Made by a program: the position numbers and the translations under genes. Below, one piece after another: positions 57,459 through 64,000 of a stretch of 64,000 bases of DNA. Positions within the stretch are counted from its first letter, which is position 1, and each line of letters opens with the position of its first letter. The notes under the pieces are model-generated. The model did not search any database. It saw only the letters and a list, made by a program, of their open reading frames with translations, and was not told the origin of the DNA. Source of the stretch: Microbacterium sp. 4R-513 (GTDB lineage: Bacteria > Actinomycetota > Actinomycetes > Actinomycetales > Microbacteriaceae); NCBI RefSeq assembly GCF_011046485.1, contig NZ_CP049256.1, positions 310,001 through 374,000 of the forward strand. The letters run 5' to 3'.

Positions 57459-57528
57459 CCCCCGCGTGCACCGCCGGCCACTTCCCACACCCGTGGGCGG
57501 ACGGATCCTCCCCTCCGCCCTCAGCGGC

Positions 57529-57534
57529 TAACAT
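57529..57534 (+). promoter_or_regulatory. -10 box of the monooxygenase operon
   Basis: TAACAT lies 44 nt before the ATG at 57579, leaving a leader of about 38 nt that contains GGAG 8 nt before the start. Confidence 0.35.
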
Positions 57535-57578
57535 CGTGAGGTTGCTCCGCGGGACGCGGGCACGACGGAGTGTGGAAC

Positions 57579-58964
57579 ATGCAGGAGCACCGGTACGCCA
57601 TCATCGGGGCGGGCCCATCTGGTCTCGCCGCGGCGCGCGCGCTGCAGAAGGCCGGCATCGCCTTCGACGGGTACGAGGCATCCCGCGGTGTCGGCGGCCT
57701 GTGGGACATCGAGAATCCGCGCTCGACGATGTACGAGTCGGCACACCTCATCTCCTCGCGCACGACGACGCAGTTCGCCGAGTTCCCGATGACCGATGCG
57801 GCCGACTACCCGAGCCACCGCTCGCTCATCCAGTACTTCCGCGATTACGCCGACCACTTCGGGCTCACCGAGCACTTCCGCTTCGACACGAAGGTCACGA
57901 GCCTCGACCGGTCGCCGGACGGTGGATGGATGCTGACCGCCGAAGACACTGACGGAGAGTTCGCCCGGCAGTACGCCGGCGTCGTCCTCGCGAACGGCAC
58001 GCTCGCCGAGCCGAACGTGCCGTCCTTCCCCGGGGAGTTCTCGGGTGAGCTCCTGCACACGAGCGGGTACAAGCGCGCGACGCAGCTCACCGGCAAGCGG
58101 GTGCTCATCGTCGGCGCCGGGAACTCGGGCTGCGACATCGCCGTGGACGCCGTGCACCACGCGGCATCCGTGGACATGAGCGTGCGCCGCGGCTACTACT
58201 TCGTTCCTCGGTACCTCTTCGGCCGCCCCTCGGACACCCTGAATCAGGGCAAGCCGCTGCCCGCGCGCATCAAGCAGTTCGTCGACACGCGGGTGCTGCG
58301 CGCCTTCACGGGCGATCCGGTGCGCTTCGGGTTCCCCAAACCCGACTACCGCATCTACGAGTCGCACCCGATCGTCAACACCCTGATCCTCAATCACCTC
58401 GGCCAGGGCGATCTCCGCATCCGTCCCGACATCGCACGCTTCGACGGCTCGACGGTGCACTTCCGCGACGGCTCGAGCGCGGAGTACGACACGGTCCTGC
58501 TCGCGACGGGGTACACGCTCGACTATCCGTTCGTCGAGAAGGAAGAGCTCAACTGGACCGGCTGGTCGCCGCGCCTGTTCCTCAACATCTTCCCGCCGGC
58601 GTTCAACGGGCTCTACGTCATGGGCATGATCGAGGCATCCGGAATCGGCTGGCAGGGGCGCTACGAGCAGGCCGAGCTCATCGCCGAGTACCTCTCAGCG
58701 CTCGAGCACCACCCGTCGCGTGCGGCCGCGTTCCGGCGCGACGTCGCCACCGGCGCATGGCCCGACCTGTCTGGCGGCTACCGCTATCTCGGTCTCGAGC
58801 GGATGTCGTACTACGTCAACAAGGACGCCTACCGGCGGGCGGTCCGCGCCGCCATCGCCGAGCTGCGGCGAGATCCGGATGCCCCGAAGCTGCGTCCCGT
58901 CGATCCGGGCAAGGGCATCCATCCCCCGCGCCCCGACGCCCGCAGCACGAAGGCCGGCACATGA
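57579..58964 (+). CDS. Flavin-containing monooxygenase family protein
   Basis: The 461-residue protein has an FAD motif AIIGAGPSGLAAARAL, a second dinucleotide motif LIVGAGNSGCDIAVDA, and FPGEFSGELLHTSGYK, a variant of the FxGxxxHxxxY/F fingerprint of FMO and Baeyer-Villiger enzymes. ATGYTLDYPF is the C-terminal FMO block. It would use NADPH and O2 to oxygenate a nucleophile or a ketone. The ATG has GGAG at the right distance. The transporter gene overlaps it by 4 bp, so import and oxidation of one substrate are probably linked. A Baeyer-Villiger type is less likely because the exact fingerprint is not met. Confidence 0.88.
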   Translation: MQEHRYAIIGAGPSGLAAARALQKAGIAFDGYEASRGVGGLWDIENPRSTMYESAHLISSRTTTQFAEFPMTDAADYPSHRSLIQYFRDYADHFGLTEHFRFDTKVTSLDRSPDGGWMLTAEDTDGEFARQYAGVVLANGTLAEPNVPSFPGEFSGELLHTSGYKRATQLTGKRVLIVGAGNSGCDIAVDAVHHAASVDMSVRRGYYFVPRYLFGRPSDTLNQGKPLPARIKQFVDTRVLRAFTGDPVRFGFPKPDYRIYESHPIVNTLILNHLGQGDLRIRPDIARFDGSTVHFRDGSSAEYDTVLLATGYTLDYPFVEKEELNWTGWSPRLFLNIFPPAFNGLYVMGMIEASGIGWQGRYEQAELIAEYLSALEHHPSRAAAFRRDVATGAWPDLSGGYRYLGLERMSYYVNKDAYRRAVRAAIAELRRDPDAPKLRPVDPGKGIHPPRPDARSTKAGT

Positions 58965-59929
58965 ACATCGACGACGTCGTCCTCAACTTCAACCCCGCGA
59001 CGCTTGTCATCCTCAACGTCGTGCTGGCGCTCATCATGTTCGGCATCGCGCTGGACACCTCGCCGCAGGACTTCAAGGTCGTCGCGCGCAAGCCGAAGCC
59101 CTTCGTCATCGCGATCCTCGCGCAGCTCCTCGTGCTCCCCGCGGTGACGTTCTGCCTCACGCTCATCCTCCCCGTGACGCCGTCGATGGCGCTCGGCATG
59201 CTGCTCGTCGCCTGCTGCCCGCCGGGGAACATCTCGCAGGTGCTCACGCACCGCTCGGGCGGGAACGTCGCGCTGTCGGTCTCGATGACCGCCGTCTCGA
59301 ATCTCATCTACATCTTCGTTCTGCCGCTCAGCGTGGCGTTCTGGGGGTCCCTCCACCCGACGGCGCGCGACCTGCTCGAGACCGTGCAGCTCAACCCCTG
59401 GCAGATGCTCGTCGACGTCTTCCTCATCATCGGCGTCCCGTTCCTGCTCGGTCTCGGCATCCGAGCGCGCTTCCCCGCGTTCGCCGGCAGGGTGCAGCCC
59501 TTCGTGAAGTGGTTCTCGCTCCTCGCGCTCCTCGGCTTCATCGTCGCCGCTCTCGCGGGCAACTGGTCGTACTTCATCGCGTTCCTCGGCGTCATCCTCG
59601 TCGTCGTGGCGATCCACGACGCCGTCGCTCTCGCGATCGGCTACTCGACGGCCGTGGTGGGCGGCCTCGGCACGCGCGAGCGCAAGGCGATGACGTTCGA
59701 GGTCGGCATCCGCAACGCGGGCCTCGGCCTCGGCCTCGTCTTCACGTTCTTCGGCGGGCTCGGCGGCATGGCCATCGTCGCCGGGTGGTGGGGCATCTGG
59801 GACATCATCGCTGGCCTTGCCGTCGCGGCGCTGTGGGCGCGGCACACGCGCCGCCGCACTGGATCGGCGAGAGGGGATGCCTCGCGCCACGCGACCGCCT
59901 CGTCCGACACCGCGCCCGAGGCCGCCTGA
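58961..59929 (+). CDS. BASS-family (bile acid:sodium symporter-like) transporter
   Basis: The 322-residue protein has nine to ten membrane helices between residues 12 and 300. LVACCPPGNISQVLTHRSGGN and EVGIRNAGLGLGLVFTFFGG are the two crossover motifs of BASS transporters, where Asn and Gln/Glu bind sodium. Members import bile acids, pantoate, pyruvate or other organic anions. The C-terminal 30 residues are polar. It overlaps the monooxygenase by 4 bp and the following epimerase-like gene by 1 bp, so it most likely carries the substrate or product of those enzymes. I cannot say which anion. Confidence 0.9.
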   Translation: MNIDDVVLNFNPATLVILNVVLALIMFGIALDTSPQDFKVVARKPKPFVIAILAQLLVLPAVTFCLTLILPVTPSMALGMLLVACCPPGNISQVLTHRSGGNVALSVSMTAVSNLIYIFVLPLSVAFWGSLHPTARDLLETVQLNPWQMLVDVFLIIGVPFLLGLGIRARFPAFAGRVQPFVKWFSLLALLGFIVAALAGNWSYFIAFLGVILVVVAIHDAVALAIGYSTAVVGGLGTRERKAMTFEVGIRNAGLGLGLVFTFFGGLGGMAIVAGWWGIWDIIAGLAVAALWARHTRRRTGSARGDASRHATASSDTAPEAA

Positions 59930-60885
59930 TGGGCGCGCGCGTGCTCGTCACGGGCGGTGCGGGCTTCCTCGGCACGCACGTCGCTGCGGCACTCGTCGGG
60001 CACCCCGGCGTCGACAAGGTCGTCGCGGGCGACGTGCGCCGGCCGGAGCATCCGCTCCAGCGCGTCACCTACGACGAGTGCGACGTGACGATCGCGGGCG
60101 GCCTCGTGCCCCTCATGGAGCGTCACCGCATCGACGTCGTGGTGCATCTCGCCGCGATCGTGAACCCCGGGCGCGACCACGACCTCGAGTACCGCGTCGA
60201 CGTCGACGGCTCGCGCAACGTGCTCGAGGCCTGCATCGAGGCGGGAGTGCGGCGCGTCGTCGTGTCATCGTCGGGGGCGGCCTACGGGTATCACCCCGAC
60301 AACCCCGAATGGCTGCGCGAGACCGACCCGGTCCGCGGCAACGACGAGTTCCCGTACTCCAAGCACAAGCGCCTCGTCGAGCAGATGCTGGCGGGATACC
60401 GGCTCACCCACCCCGAACTCGAGCAGGTCGTCTTCCGCATCGGGACGATCCTCGGCCCGACCGTCCGCAACCAGATCACGGCGCTGTGGGACGGCCGCCG
60501 CATCCTGGCCATTCGAGGGTCGGAGTCGCCGTTCGTCTTCATCTGGGTCGACGATGTCGCCGCCGCAATGACCCGCGCCGCGACCGACGGGCCGCCGGGC
60601 ATCTACAACGTCGCCGGCGACGGCCGCGTGACGATCCATGAGCTTGCGGAACGCCTCGGCAAGCCGCTGCTCACGGTGCCGGCGGGCGTCCTGGCCTTCG
60701 GGCTGCGGATCGGACGGATGCTGCGCCTCACCGTGCACGGTCCCGAACAGGTCGGCTTCCTCCGCTACCGCCCCGTGCTGTCCAACGAAGCGCTCACACG
60801 CGACTTCGGGTTCACCCCGGCCAAGACGAGCGCCGAGGCGTTCGAGGCCTATCTCGCCACGCATCCGGGCGTCGCCCGGCGCTGA
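59929..60885 (+). CDS. NAD-dependent epimerase/dehydratase (extended SDR)
   Basis: The 318-residue protein is an extended [21 protein letters not shown] binds NAD(P), VVHLAAIVNPG and VVSSSGAAYGYHPDN follow, and FPYSKHKRLVEQ gives YxxxK. The C-terminal half (HGPEQVGFLRYRPVLSN) resembles SDRs that act on hydrophobic substrates such as 3-beta-hydroxysteroid or hydroxyketone dehydrogenases as much as sugar epimerases. Being third in an operon with a flavin monooxygenase and a BASS transporter favours a non-sugar role, which is an inference. Its ATG overlaps the previous stop by one base. Confidence 0.86.
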   Translation: MGARVLVTGGAGFLGTHVAAALVGHPGVDKVVAGDVRRPEHPLQRVTYDECDVTIAGGLVPLMERHRIDVVVHLAAIVNPGRDHDLEYRVDVDGSRNVLEACIEAGVRRVVVSSSGAAYGYHPDNPEWLRETDPVRGNDEFPYSKHKRLVEQMLAGYRLTHPELEQVVFRIGTILGPTVRNQITALWDGRRILAIRGSESPFVFIWVDDVAAAMTRAATDGPPGIYNVAGDGRVTIHELAERLGKPLLTVPAGVLAFGLRIGRMLRLTVHGPEQVGFLRYRPVLSNEALTRDFGFTPAKTSAEAFEAYLATHPGVARR

Positions 60886-60893
60886 CCTCCCCG

Positions 60894-61070
60894 GTCGCCG
60901 CGGGCGAGCCCGCCGCGGACGAGTCCGCCATGCGCTCGCTCCCCCGCGGCAATGTGCGACTGTGGAGCAGGCTCACCCGCGAGTCGCCGCGGGCGAGCCC
61001 GTCGCGCGCTCGCTCCCCCGCGGCAAACTGCGGGTGTTGACCCCGATGACCCGCGATTTGCCGCGGGCGA
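60894..61070. repeat. Imperfect tandem and inverted repeats between SDR and add genes
   Basis: GTCGCCGCGGGCGAGCCCG occurs at 60894 and 60983, GCGCTCGCTCCCCCGCGGCAA at about 60932 and 61007 is nearly its inverse, and TTTGCCGCGGGCGA at 61057 starts a third, cut copy. The units are 89 and about 75 bp long. The 202-bp gap between convergent genes contains no gene. Confidence 0.7.
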
Positions 61071-61087
61071 AGGCCGACTTCGGCGGG

Positions 61088-62203
61088 TCAGAGGTCGAAG
61101 CCGTCGTTGATGATCTCGATGAGCTCTTCGCGCTCCTCGAGGGGGAGGAACGAGCCGGCGGCGGCGTTGACCTGGAAGATCTCGAGGTCGTCGAGGTCGT
61201 ACTCGAAGGTCTCGGCGAGGAGCGCGAGCTCGCGGGTGAGCGATGTGCGGCTCATCGTGCGGTTGTCGACGTTGACCGTCACGGCGAACCCGAGCTGGTA
61301 CAGCAGATCGAACGGGTGGTCCTCGATCGTCGTGCCCCACCGCTCGATCGCGCCGGTCTGCAGGTTCGACGAGGGTGAGAGCTCGAGCGGGATCTCGCGG
61401 TCGCGCACCCAGCGAGCGAGGTCGCCGAAGGTCACGAGCACCTCTTCGCCGGCGCGCGAGACGACCTCGAGGTCCTCCGCGATCCGCACCCCGTGCCCGA
61501 GGCGCAGCGCGCGTCCGTCGAGCAGCGCCGAGCGAATGGAGTCGAGCCCCGCCGCCTCGCCGGCGTGCACCGTCACGGGGAAGAACTCCGACGCGAGGTA
61601 GTCGAAGGCGGCCTTGTGGTTCGAGGGCGGGAAGCCGTCCTCCGGCCCGGCGATGTCGAAGCCGACGGCTCCGCGACCGCGGAAGTCGACCGCGAGCCGG
61701 GCGATCTCGAGCGAACGGTCGGTGTGCCGCATGGCGGTGATGAGCTGTCCGACACGGATGTCGCGGCCCGCGCGGTCGGCGGCATCCTCACCCTCTTCGA
61801 TGCCCTCCTGGACCGCCTCGACGACCTCCTCGAGCGACAGCCCGCCCTGCAGGTGCTGCTCGGGCGCCCAGCGCACCTCGCCGTAGACGACGCCGTCGGC
61901 GGCGAGGTCCTCGACGAATTCGCGCGCGACCCGCCGGAGCCCGTCGGCCGTCTGCATGACGGCGATGGTCAGGTCGAACGTCTTCAGGTACTCGACGAGG
62001 GAGCCCGAGTCGCTCTTCTCGGCGAACCAGTCGGCGAGTTCGTCGGCGTCCGTCGCGGGGACATCGACGCCCGCCGCGTCGGCGAGCTCGACGATCGTCG
62101 CGGGACGCACGCCCCCGTCGAGGTGGTCGTGCAGCGAGACCTTGGGGAGGCTGCGGATCGAGACGCCCTGAAGGACGGTGTCGCCATGCTGGTCGATGGG
62201 CAT
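61088..62203 (-). CDS. add: Adenosine deaminase
   Basis: The 371-residue enzyme deaminates adenosine and deoxyadenosine to inosine. SLHDHLDGGVRP gives the HxH zinc ligands, VTVHAGEAAG a third histidine region with the catalytic glutamate nearby, LGHGVRIAED and LSPSSNLQTG complete the family pattern, and VTVNVDNRTMSRTSL holds the last zinc-binding aspartate region. It is the third gene of the salvage group on the minus strand, 59 bp after deoA. ATG 62203 is chosen; upstream frame extension runs into deoA. Confidence 0.95.
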   Translation of the reverse strand: MPIDQHGDTVLQGVSIRSLPKVSLHDHLDGGVRPATIVELADAAGVDVPATDADELADWFAEKSDSGSLVEYLKTFDLTIAVMQTADGLRRVAREFVEDLAADGVVYGEVRWAPEQHLQGGLSLEEVVEAVQEGIEEGEDAADRAGRDIRVGQLITAMRHTDRSLEIARLAVDFRGRGAVGFDIAGPEDGFPPSNHKAAFDYLASEFFPVTVHAGEAAGLDSIRSALLDGRALRLGHGVRIAEDLEVVSRAGEEVLVTFGDLARWVRDREIPLELSPSSNLQTGAIERWGTTIEDHPFDLLYQLGFAVTVNVDNRTMSRTSLTRELALLAETFEYDLDDLEIFQVNAAAGSFLPLEEREELIEIINDGFDL

Positions 62204-62262
62204 TCGCTGCTCCTCGTCGGTCTTTCTTGGGGAATGGATGCCGCGCCTCGGCGCAGCCGGGG

Positions 62263-63549
62263 TCAGGCGGTGATGCGCTCGAGAACCAGCGGGGCGGCGG
62301 CCGGGGCCTCGGCGCCGATCTGCCACGCGCCGTCCAGTGCGGCGAGGGCGCGGTCGAACCGGCTGGCATCGTGCCCGAGCAGGGTGAACAGCGGCTGGCC
62401 GGCGGTGATCCGATCGCCGGGCTTGACGTGGAGGTCGATGCCGGCCGCGTGGACGACGGGGTCTTCGGCCCGGGCGCGGCCCGCGCCGAGGCGCCACGCC
62501 GCGACACCGAAGGGCAGCGCTTCGAGCCGCGTCACGTAGCCGTCGGCGTCGGCCGTGACGGTGTGGGTCTCGCGGGGCGCGGGGAGCTCGGCATCCGGGT
62601 CGCCGTCCTGCGCGCGGATCATGTCGCGCCAGACGTCCATGGCACGCCCGTCTTTCAGGGCCGCCTCGACGTCGGCGTCCGGCTGCCCGGCGAGAGCGAG
62701 CATCTCGCGCGCGAGCGCGACCGTCAGCTCGACGATGTCGGCGGGACCCCCGCCCGCGAGCACCTCGACCGACTCGCGAACCTCGTTGGCGTTGCCGATG
62801 GCGAGGCCGAGCGGGGTGTTCATATCGGTGAGGAGCGCCGTCGTCGAGACTCCCGAGTCGGTGCCGAGCTCGACCATGGTGCGCGCGAGCTCGCGCGCCC
62901 GCTCCACGTCCTTCATGAAGGCGCCGGAGCCGAACTTGACGTCGAGCACGAGCGAGTCGGTGCCCTCCGCGATCTTCTTCGACATGATGCTCGAGGCGAT
63001 GAGCGGGATCGCCTCGACCGTCCCGGTGACATCCCGCAGGGCGTAGAGCTTCTTATCGGCCGGCGCGAGCCCCGAGCCCGCGGCGCAGATGACAGCGCCG
63101 ACGTCGCGGAGCTGGTCGAAGAGCTCGTCGTTGGTGAGGGCGGCGGTCCAGCCGGGGATCGACTCGAGCTTGTCGAGCGTCCCGCCCGTGTGACCGAGCC
63201 CCCGGCCGGAGAGCTGCGGCACGGCGACGCCGAACGCCGCGACCAGAGGCGCGAGCGGCAGGGTGATCTTGTCGCCCACGCCACCGGTGGAGTGCTTGTC
63301 GACGGTCGGCTTTCCGAGGCCCGCGAAGCTCAGCCGCTCGCCGGATGCGATCATGGCGTCGGTCATGACCCGGATCTCGGCCCGCGTCATCCCGTTGAGG
63401 AGCACCGCCATCGCGAACGCCGACATCTGGGCGTCGGCGACGTAGCCCCGTGTGTAGGCGTCGACCATCCAGCGCAGCGCGTCCTCGGGGACCTCTCCCC
63501 CATCACGCTTGGCGCGGATCACATCGACGGCGTCGAATGCCTCGACCAT
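62263..63549 (-). CDS. deoA: Thymidine phosphorylase
   Basis: The 428-residue enzyme splits thymidine (and often deoxyuridine) with phosphate. DKHSTGGVGDKITLPLAPLV is the phosphate-binding signature of the family, QLSGRGLGHTGGTLDKLES the second, and VLDVKFGSGAFMKDV the third; the C-terminal domain from about 340 is the small alpha/beta lid. Its ATG overlaps the cdd stop by one base (TGATG). With cdd and add it turns imported nucleosides into bases and deoxyribose-1-phosphate, which the PGM-like enzyme at 45 kb could further process. Confidence 0.96.
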   Translation of the reverse strand: MVEAFDAVDVIRAKRDGGEVPEDALRWMVDAYTRGYVADAQMSAFAMAVLLNGMTRAEIRVMTDAMIASGERLSFAGLGKPTVDKHSTGGVGDKITLPLAPLVAAFGVAVPQLSGRGLGHTGGTLDKLESIPGWTAALTNDELFDQLRDVGAVICAAGSGLAPADKKLYALRDVTGTVEAIPLIASSIMSKKIAEGTDSLVLDVKFGSGAFMKDVERARELARTMVELGTDSGVSTTALLTDMNTPLGLAIGNANEVRESVEVLAGGGPADIVELTVALAREMLALAGQPDADVEAALKDGRAMDVWRDMIRAQDGDPDAELPAPRETHTVTADADGYVTRLEALPFGVAAWRLGAGRARAEDPVVHAAGIDLHVKPGDRITAGQPLFTLLGHDASRFDRALAALDGAWQIGAEAPAAAPLVLERITA

Positions 63550-63950
63550 CAGCGTGCGGCCTCTTCGAGGTCGCGCGGGCCGAAGGCATCCGGCAGCACC
63601 TCGTCGATCGTGCGGATGCCCGAGACCGTCTCGAGCAGCATGCCCGGGAGGGCGTGCTCGTAGAGCAGCTGCCGGCAGCGGCCGCAGGGCATGATCGTCT
63701 GGCCGTCGTTGTTCACGCAGACGAAGGCCACCAGCTGCCCTCCACCCGACATGTGCAGCTCGGAGACGAGTCCGCACTCGGCGCACAGCGTCACGCCGTA
63801 GGAGGCGTTCTCGACGTTGCAGCCCTGCACGATGCGTCCGTCGGACACGAGAGCGGCAGCACCCACGCGATAGCGGGAGTACGGCGCATACGCGCGCTGC
63901 ATCGCCTCGGTTGCGGCTGCTCTGAGCTCGTCCCAGTCGATGTCGGTCAC
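63549..63950 (-). CDS. cdd: Cytidine deaminase
   Basis: The 133-residue enzyme hydrolyses cytidine and deoxycytidine to uridine forms. AYAPYSRYRVGAAALV, NVENASYGVTLCAECG with the first zinc cysteine and the catalytic glutamate, and PCGRCRQLLYE with the other two zinc cysteines are all there, as in the small tetrameric bacterial class. It starts with GTG 63950 and couples to deoA by a 1-bp overlap. The upstream gene stops only 10 bp before it, so it belongs to a longer operon. Confidence 0.95.
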   Translation of the reverse strand: MTDIDWDELRAAATEAMQRAYAPYSRYRVGAAALVSDGRIVQGCNVENASYGVTLCAECGLVSELHMSGGGQLVAFVCVNNDGQTIMPCGRCRQLLYEHALPGMLLETVSGIRTIDEVLPDAFGPRDLEEAAR

Positions 63951-63959
63951 GAGATCACA

Positions 63960-64000
63960 TCACCCCTTGATGTATGGCTTGCCGTCGGCCGCGGGAGCGC
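63960..64000 (-). CDS. C-terminal end of an upstream gene (partial, perhaps an ABC permease)
   Basis: On the minus strand the last codons before a TGA at 63960-63962 read APAADGKPYIKG. The rest is outside the window. In related actinobacteria a nucleoside ABC-transporter permease gene often precedes cdd, and its product commonly ends in a short polar tail, so that is the likely identity. The 13 codons alone do not prove it. Confidence 0.4.
   Translation of the reverse strand, partial: APAADGKPYIKG

Overview
The window reads as chromosomal DNA of a high-GC Gram-positive actinobacterium, most likely a Microbacteriaceae member close to Microbacterium (inferred from gene content and order; no database search was run). 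Supporting signs are an actinobacterial acyl-CoA carboxylase set (accA-type biotin carboxylase/BCCP, accD-type beta subunit, small epsilon subunit), purE-purK next to a LytR-CpsA-Psr gene, an LpdA-type reductase without its redox cysteines, many GTG starts, and many genes whose TANNNT-like -10 box lies 6-8 nt before the start codon (leaderless transcription). No rRNA, tRNA, integrase, transposase or CRISPR array was seen.

Region 1 (1-30 kb) is a large surface-polysaccharide locus. It holds a flippase, a GT11 fucosyltransferase-like enzyme, a UDP-GlcNAc 2-epimerase-like enzyme, several GT2 glycosyltransferases, two DUF2142 membrane proteins, a DUF2304 protein, UDP-galactopyranose mutase, GtrA, a three-gene cassette for an N-acylated amino sugar (oxidoreductase, PLP aminotransferase, hexapeptide acyltransferase), a Wzm/Wzt export ABC transporter, two tandem RgpF-type proteins, and dTDP-rhamnose synthesis (rmlA, rmlB, fused rmlC-rmlD). 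It ends with a secreted five-repeat protein, a GT4-like glycosyltransferase and an LCP ligase. The likely products are galactofuranose- and rhamnose-containing glycans made at the membrane, exported by flippase or ABC route and attached to the wall by the LCP protein.

Region 2 (30-47 kb) is core metabolism and signalling: purE/purK, a PH-domain membrane protein, birA, accD/accE, a 529-bp gene-free stretch full of hairpins, a response regulator/histidine kinase pair followed by a frameshifted six-helix membrane protein, an RNA methyltransferase, maf, the biotin carboxylase, an LpdA-like flavoprotein, purine nucleoside phosphorylase, a phosphohexomutase and a GNAT acetyltransferase. An AbiEi-like gene at 47.6 kb lies between two related 67-bp palindromic elements.

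Region 3 (48.7-56.6 kb) is a complete mannitol PTS unit: a divergent PRD/EII-domain activator, an orphan EIIB-like protein, HPr, EI, mannitol EIICB, EIIA and mannitol-1-phosphate dehydrogenase. General PTS proteins and the sugar-specific ones are together, so the cell could take up and phosphorylate mannitol and feed fructose-6-phosphate to glycolysis from this one locus. Three tandem 32-33-bp repeats precede the permease gene.

Region 4 (56.6-64 kb) has a membrane-anchored alpha/beta hydrolase, an overlapping operon of flavin monooxygenase, BASS-type transporter and SDR epimerase-like enzyme, a repeat-rich gap, and a nucleoside salvage operon (cdd, deoA, add) that follows the end of what is probably a transporter permease gene. 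The most unusual points are the near-identical 616-bp tract shared by the two rgpF genes with codon use unlike the rest, the frameshift in a G6 run, the hairpin-rich gap at 35.1-35.6 kb, and the paired palindromic elements around the AbiEi-like gene.
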